DNA of 64,000 bases from Glandiceps talaboti (taxonomy: Eukaryota; Hemichordata; Enteropneusta; Spengelidae), in assembly GCF_964340395.1 (NCBI RefSeq), contig NC_135553.1:6221501-6285500 (forward strand). Reading direction: 5' to 3'. The notes below the pieces were generated by a model that saw only the letters and a program-made list of their open reading frames with translations, was not told the origin of the DNA and searched no databases. This document shows, one piece after another, positions 62,534-64,000 of the stretch (within the stretch, counting starts at the first letter, position 1; each line of letters begins with the position of its first letter). A program made the position numbers and the translations under genes.

Positions 62534-64000
62534 TACTGATATACAGACAACCTGATTTTTTCAAAACCCAGAGTGCTAGTCTTGAACAGCCAATGAGCTG
62601 TTTGTTTGTAAATGATGGGAATAACTGTAATTAGAATGAGATGTCTGCATTCATTGGTTGAAGCAGTCAGTGCATTCTTGTTTAAGGTATTAGACTCTTG
62701 TGATGTGAAAGTCTTTGTTTGTGTTGTTTTTGTTATTGGTAAGTACCATAGACTTTTAGATGTAGATTTTTGAGTCAAGACATACTATATTAAAAAACCC
62801 TTCTCAGCATTGCCATAACTAATAGAACGATCTGTCCAGTTTATTCATTTAAGTTCACTTGTACTACAAAGTTAAAAGTTCTGCTGTTGTATACATTGTA
62901 AAGAAATTGAATGAATACAAGGTAAGAATCTTTGAACAGAATTGTAATACATGTACAGTTAACCACTTTGCATTGAACTCATCATGGAAGGCATGAAAAT
63001 GGTTCAATATAGTGAACTGTTCATTGCAGTGAATCATGTACTCTACAGCCTCAGGTGATATGGATTTGGAGGACATGAAATTGTATTTAGTATAACAGAA
63101 TGTTTCACTAAACAGGGTTCGTTGTTGTTATTATTAGCAGTATTAAACTTTATTTTGGGAAAGAAAAAGAAGGCAACAACACTCAAAACTTCCCATAGTT
63201 AAAACAGACAGAATTAAAAAAAAAATATAATACAAAAACAGCATTATAAACAAGTAGAACTTTAAAAAGATATAAAATTATAAAGAAGTGATAGTGTTTA
63301 TAGGATAAATATAAAAAACCTAATATACCTGATGAAGTTTGATATTGAAATAAAATCAATGTGATTCAAAAAACGTGTAGTAGAATGAAACTATATATAT
63401 CATAATCTTTTATTTACTACCAGAACCAGGAACTCTGTAAGTGATTGATATATTGATTTGTGATTGATTAACATCTTAAACCAAAACACCACAATTTGAA
63501 AGCGGAAAGTTTTTATTCTGATACAGTGATTGATCAAATAATCAATTGAAAGTGATAGTTCTTTGTTCAGAAATTTTAAGATGAAAGCAAAAGTTAAAAA
63601 GTATGTATGTAAAATAGATTTTTCAATGAAGGCCAACAGTGTGTTATGTTTTACTGCCATGTTATTCATTTCAAGATTTTGAAATCGCTAAAATTCCACC
63701 GTTTAAAAACTCAGTAACTTTTTTATTTCTGAATAAATCAAAATTATATTTCTTAATTATTGAATATATTACTTGTAAGATGTAACTATAAAGAAGATAT
63801 ATTTTAGAAATTGCCAATTTCTGTTTATTTGTTGTAGTTTTAAATAAAAAGCAAATTGCCACCATACATGTACCTCTTCTAATTGACCAAATTATTAAAA
63901 TTAATATTTTATATATATATGATGATTGTCAACCAATGAAAATTGTTATTTTACTTGGTTTTTGAAATAGTTGTTTAATTTACATGTATCACTGGTATGT
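62534..64000. other. ALG1 3' UTR and flanking sequence
   Basis: A likely polyadenylation signal AATAAA is at 63349-63354. Very AT-rich towards the window end. No further gene, RNA or repeat was recognised. Confidence 0.4.

Overview
The window is intron-rich, AT-rich animal DNA. Nine protein-coding genes can be reconstructed exon by exon. Their proteins align closely with human orthologues, introns are mostly a few hundred bases to a few kb, and small inverted-repeat elements and minisatellites fill the gaps. No vertebrate-type repeats were seen, so a non-vertebrate bilaterian (for example a hemichordate, amphioxus, mollusc or annelid relative) fits best. The phylum cannot be fixed from sequence reading alone. 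|| Layout: an ADAP/centaurin-alpha Arf-GAP (+, 5' part missing, 766-3990) converges on NAT9 (-, 12094-14890). NAT9 is head-to-head with TMEM104 (+, 15401-26735), which converges on IQCK (-, 31945-35664). IQCK is head-to-head with KNOP1 (+, 36007-39060), which converges on CCDC137 (-, 42123-46325). CCDC137 is head-to-head with OXLD1 (+, 46637-47833). A small RING plus TRAF-type zinc-finger gene (+, 51066-53697) and ALG1 (+, 55730-62533) follow. All three divergent pairs (NAT9/TMEM104, IQCK/KNOP1, CCDC137/OXLD1) are, as I recall the human map, also divergent neighbours in human (17q25.1, 16p12.3, 17q25.3). The other genes have human relatives on 16p13 or 7p22. The window therefore looks like a well-preserved piece of one ancestral linkage block, organised around shared bidirectional promoters. 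|| The genes do not form one pathway: small-GTPase/phosphoinositide signalling (ADAP), N-acetylation (NAT9), a membrane transporter-like protein (TMEM104), an IQ-motif protein (IQCK), nuclear/nucleolar basic proteins (KNOP1, CCDC137), a mitochondrial-type protein (OXLD1), a ubiquitin ligase (RING) and ER N-glycan assembly (ALG1). The most unusual local feature is repeated partial exon duplication. Fragments of exons with their splice sites are copied into the neighbouring intron in ADAP, NAT9 and ALG1 (twice, plus a very short third case). NAT9 also has a GC-AG intron. Between the convergent genes lie foldback/MITE-like elements, three dispersed repeat families each seen twice, and an 18-copy 38/40-bp minisatellite. 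Two unassigned minus-strand open stretches just past CCDC137 faintly resemble a LEDGF-type/TFIIS N-terminal-like domain.
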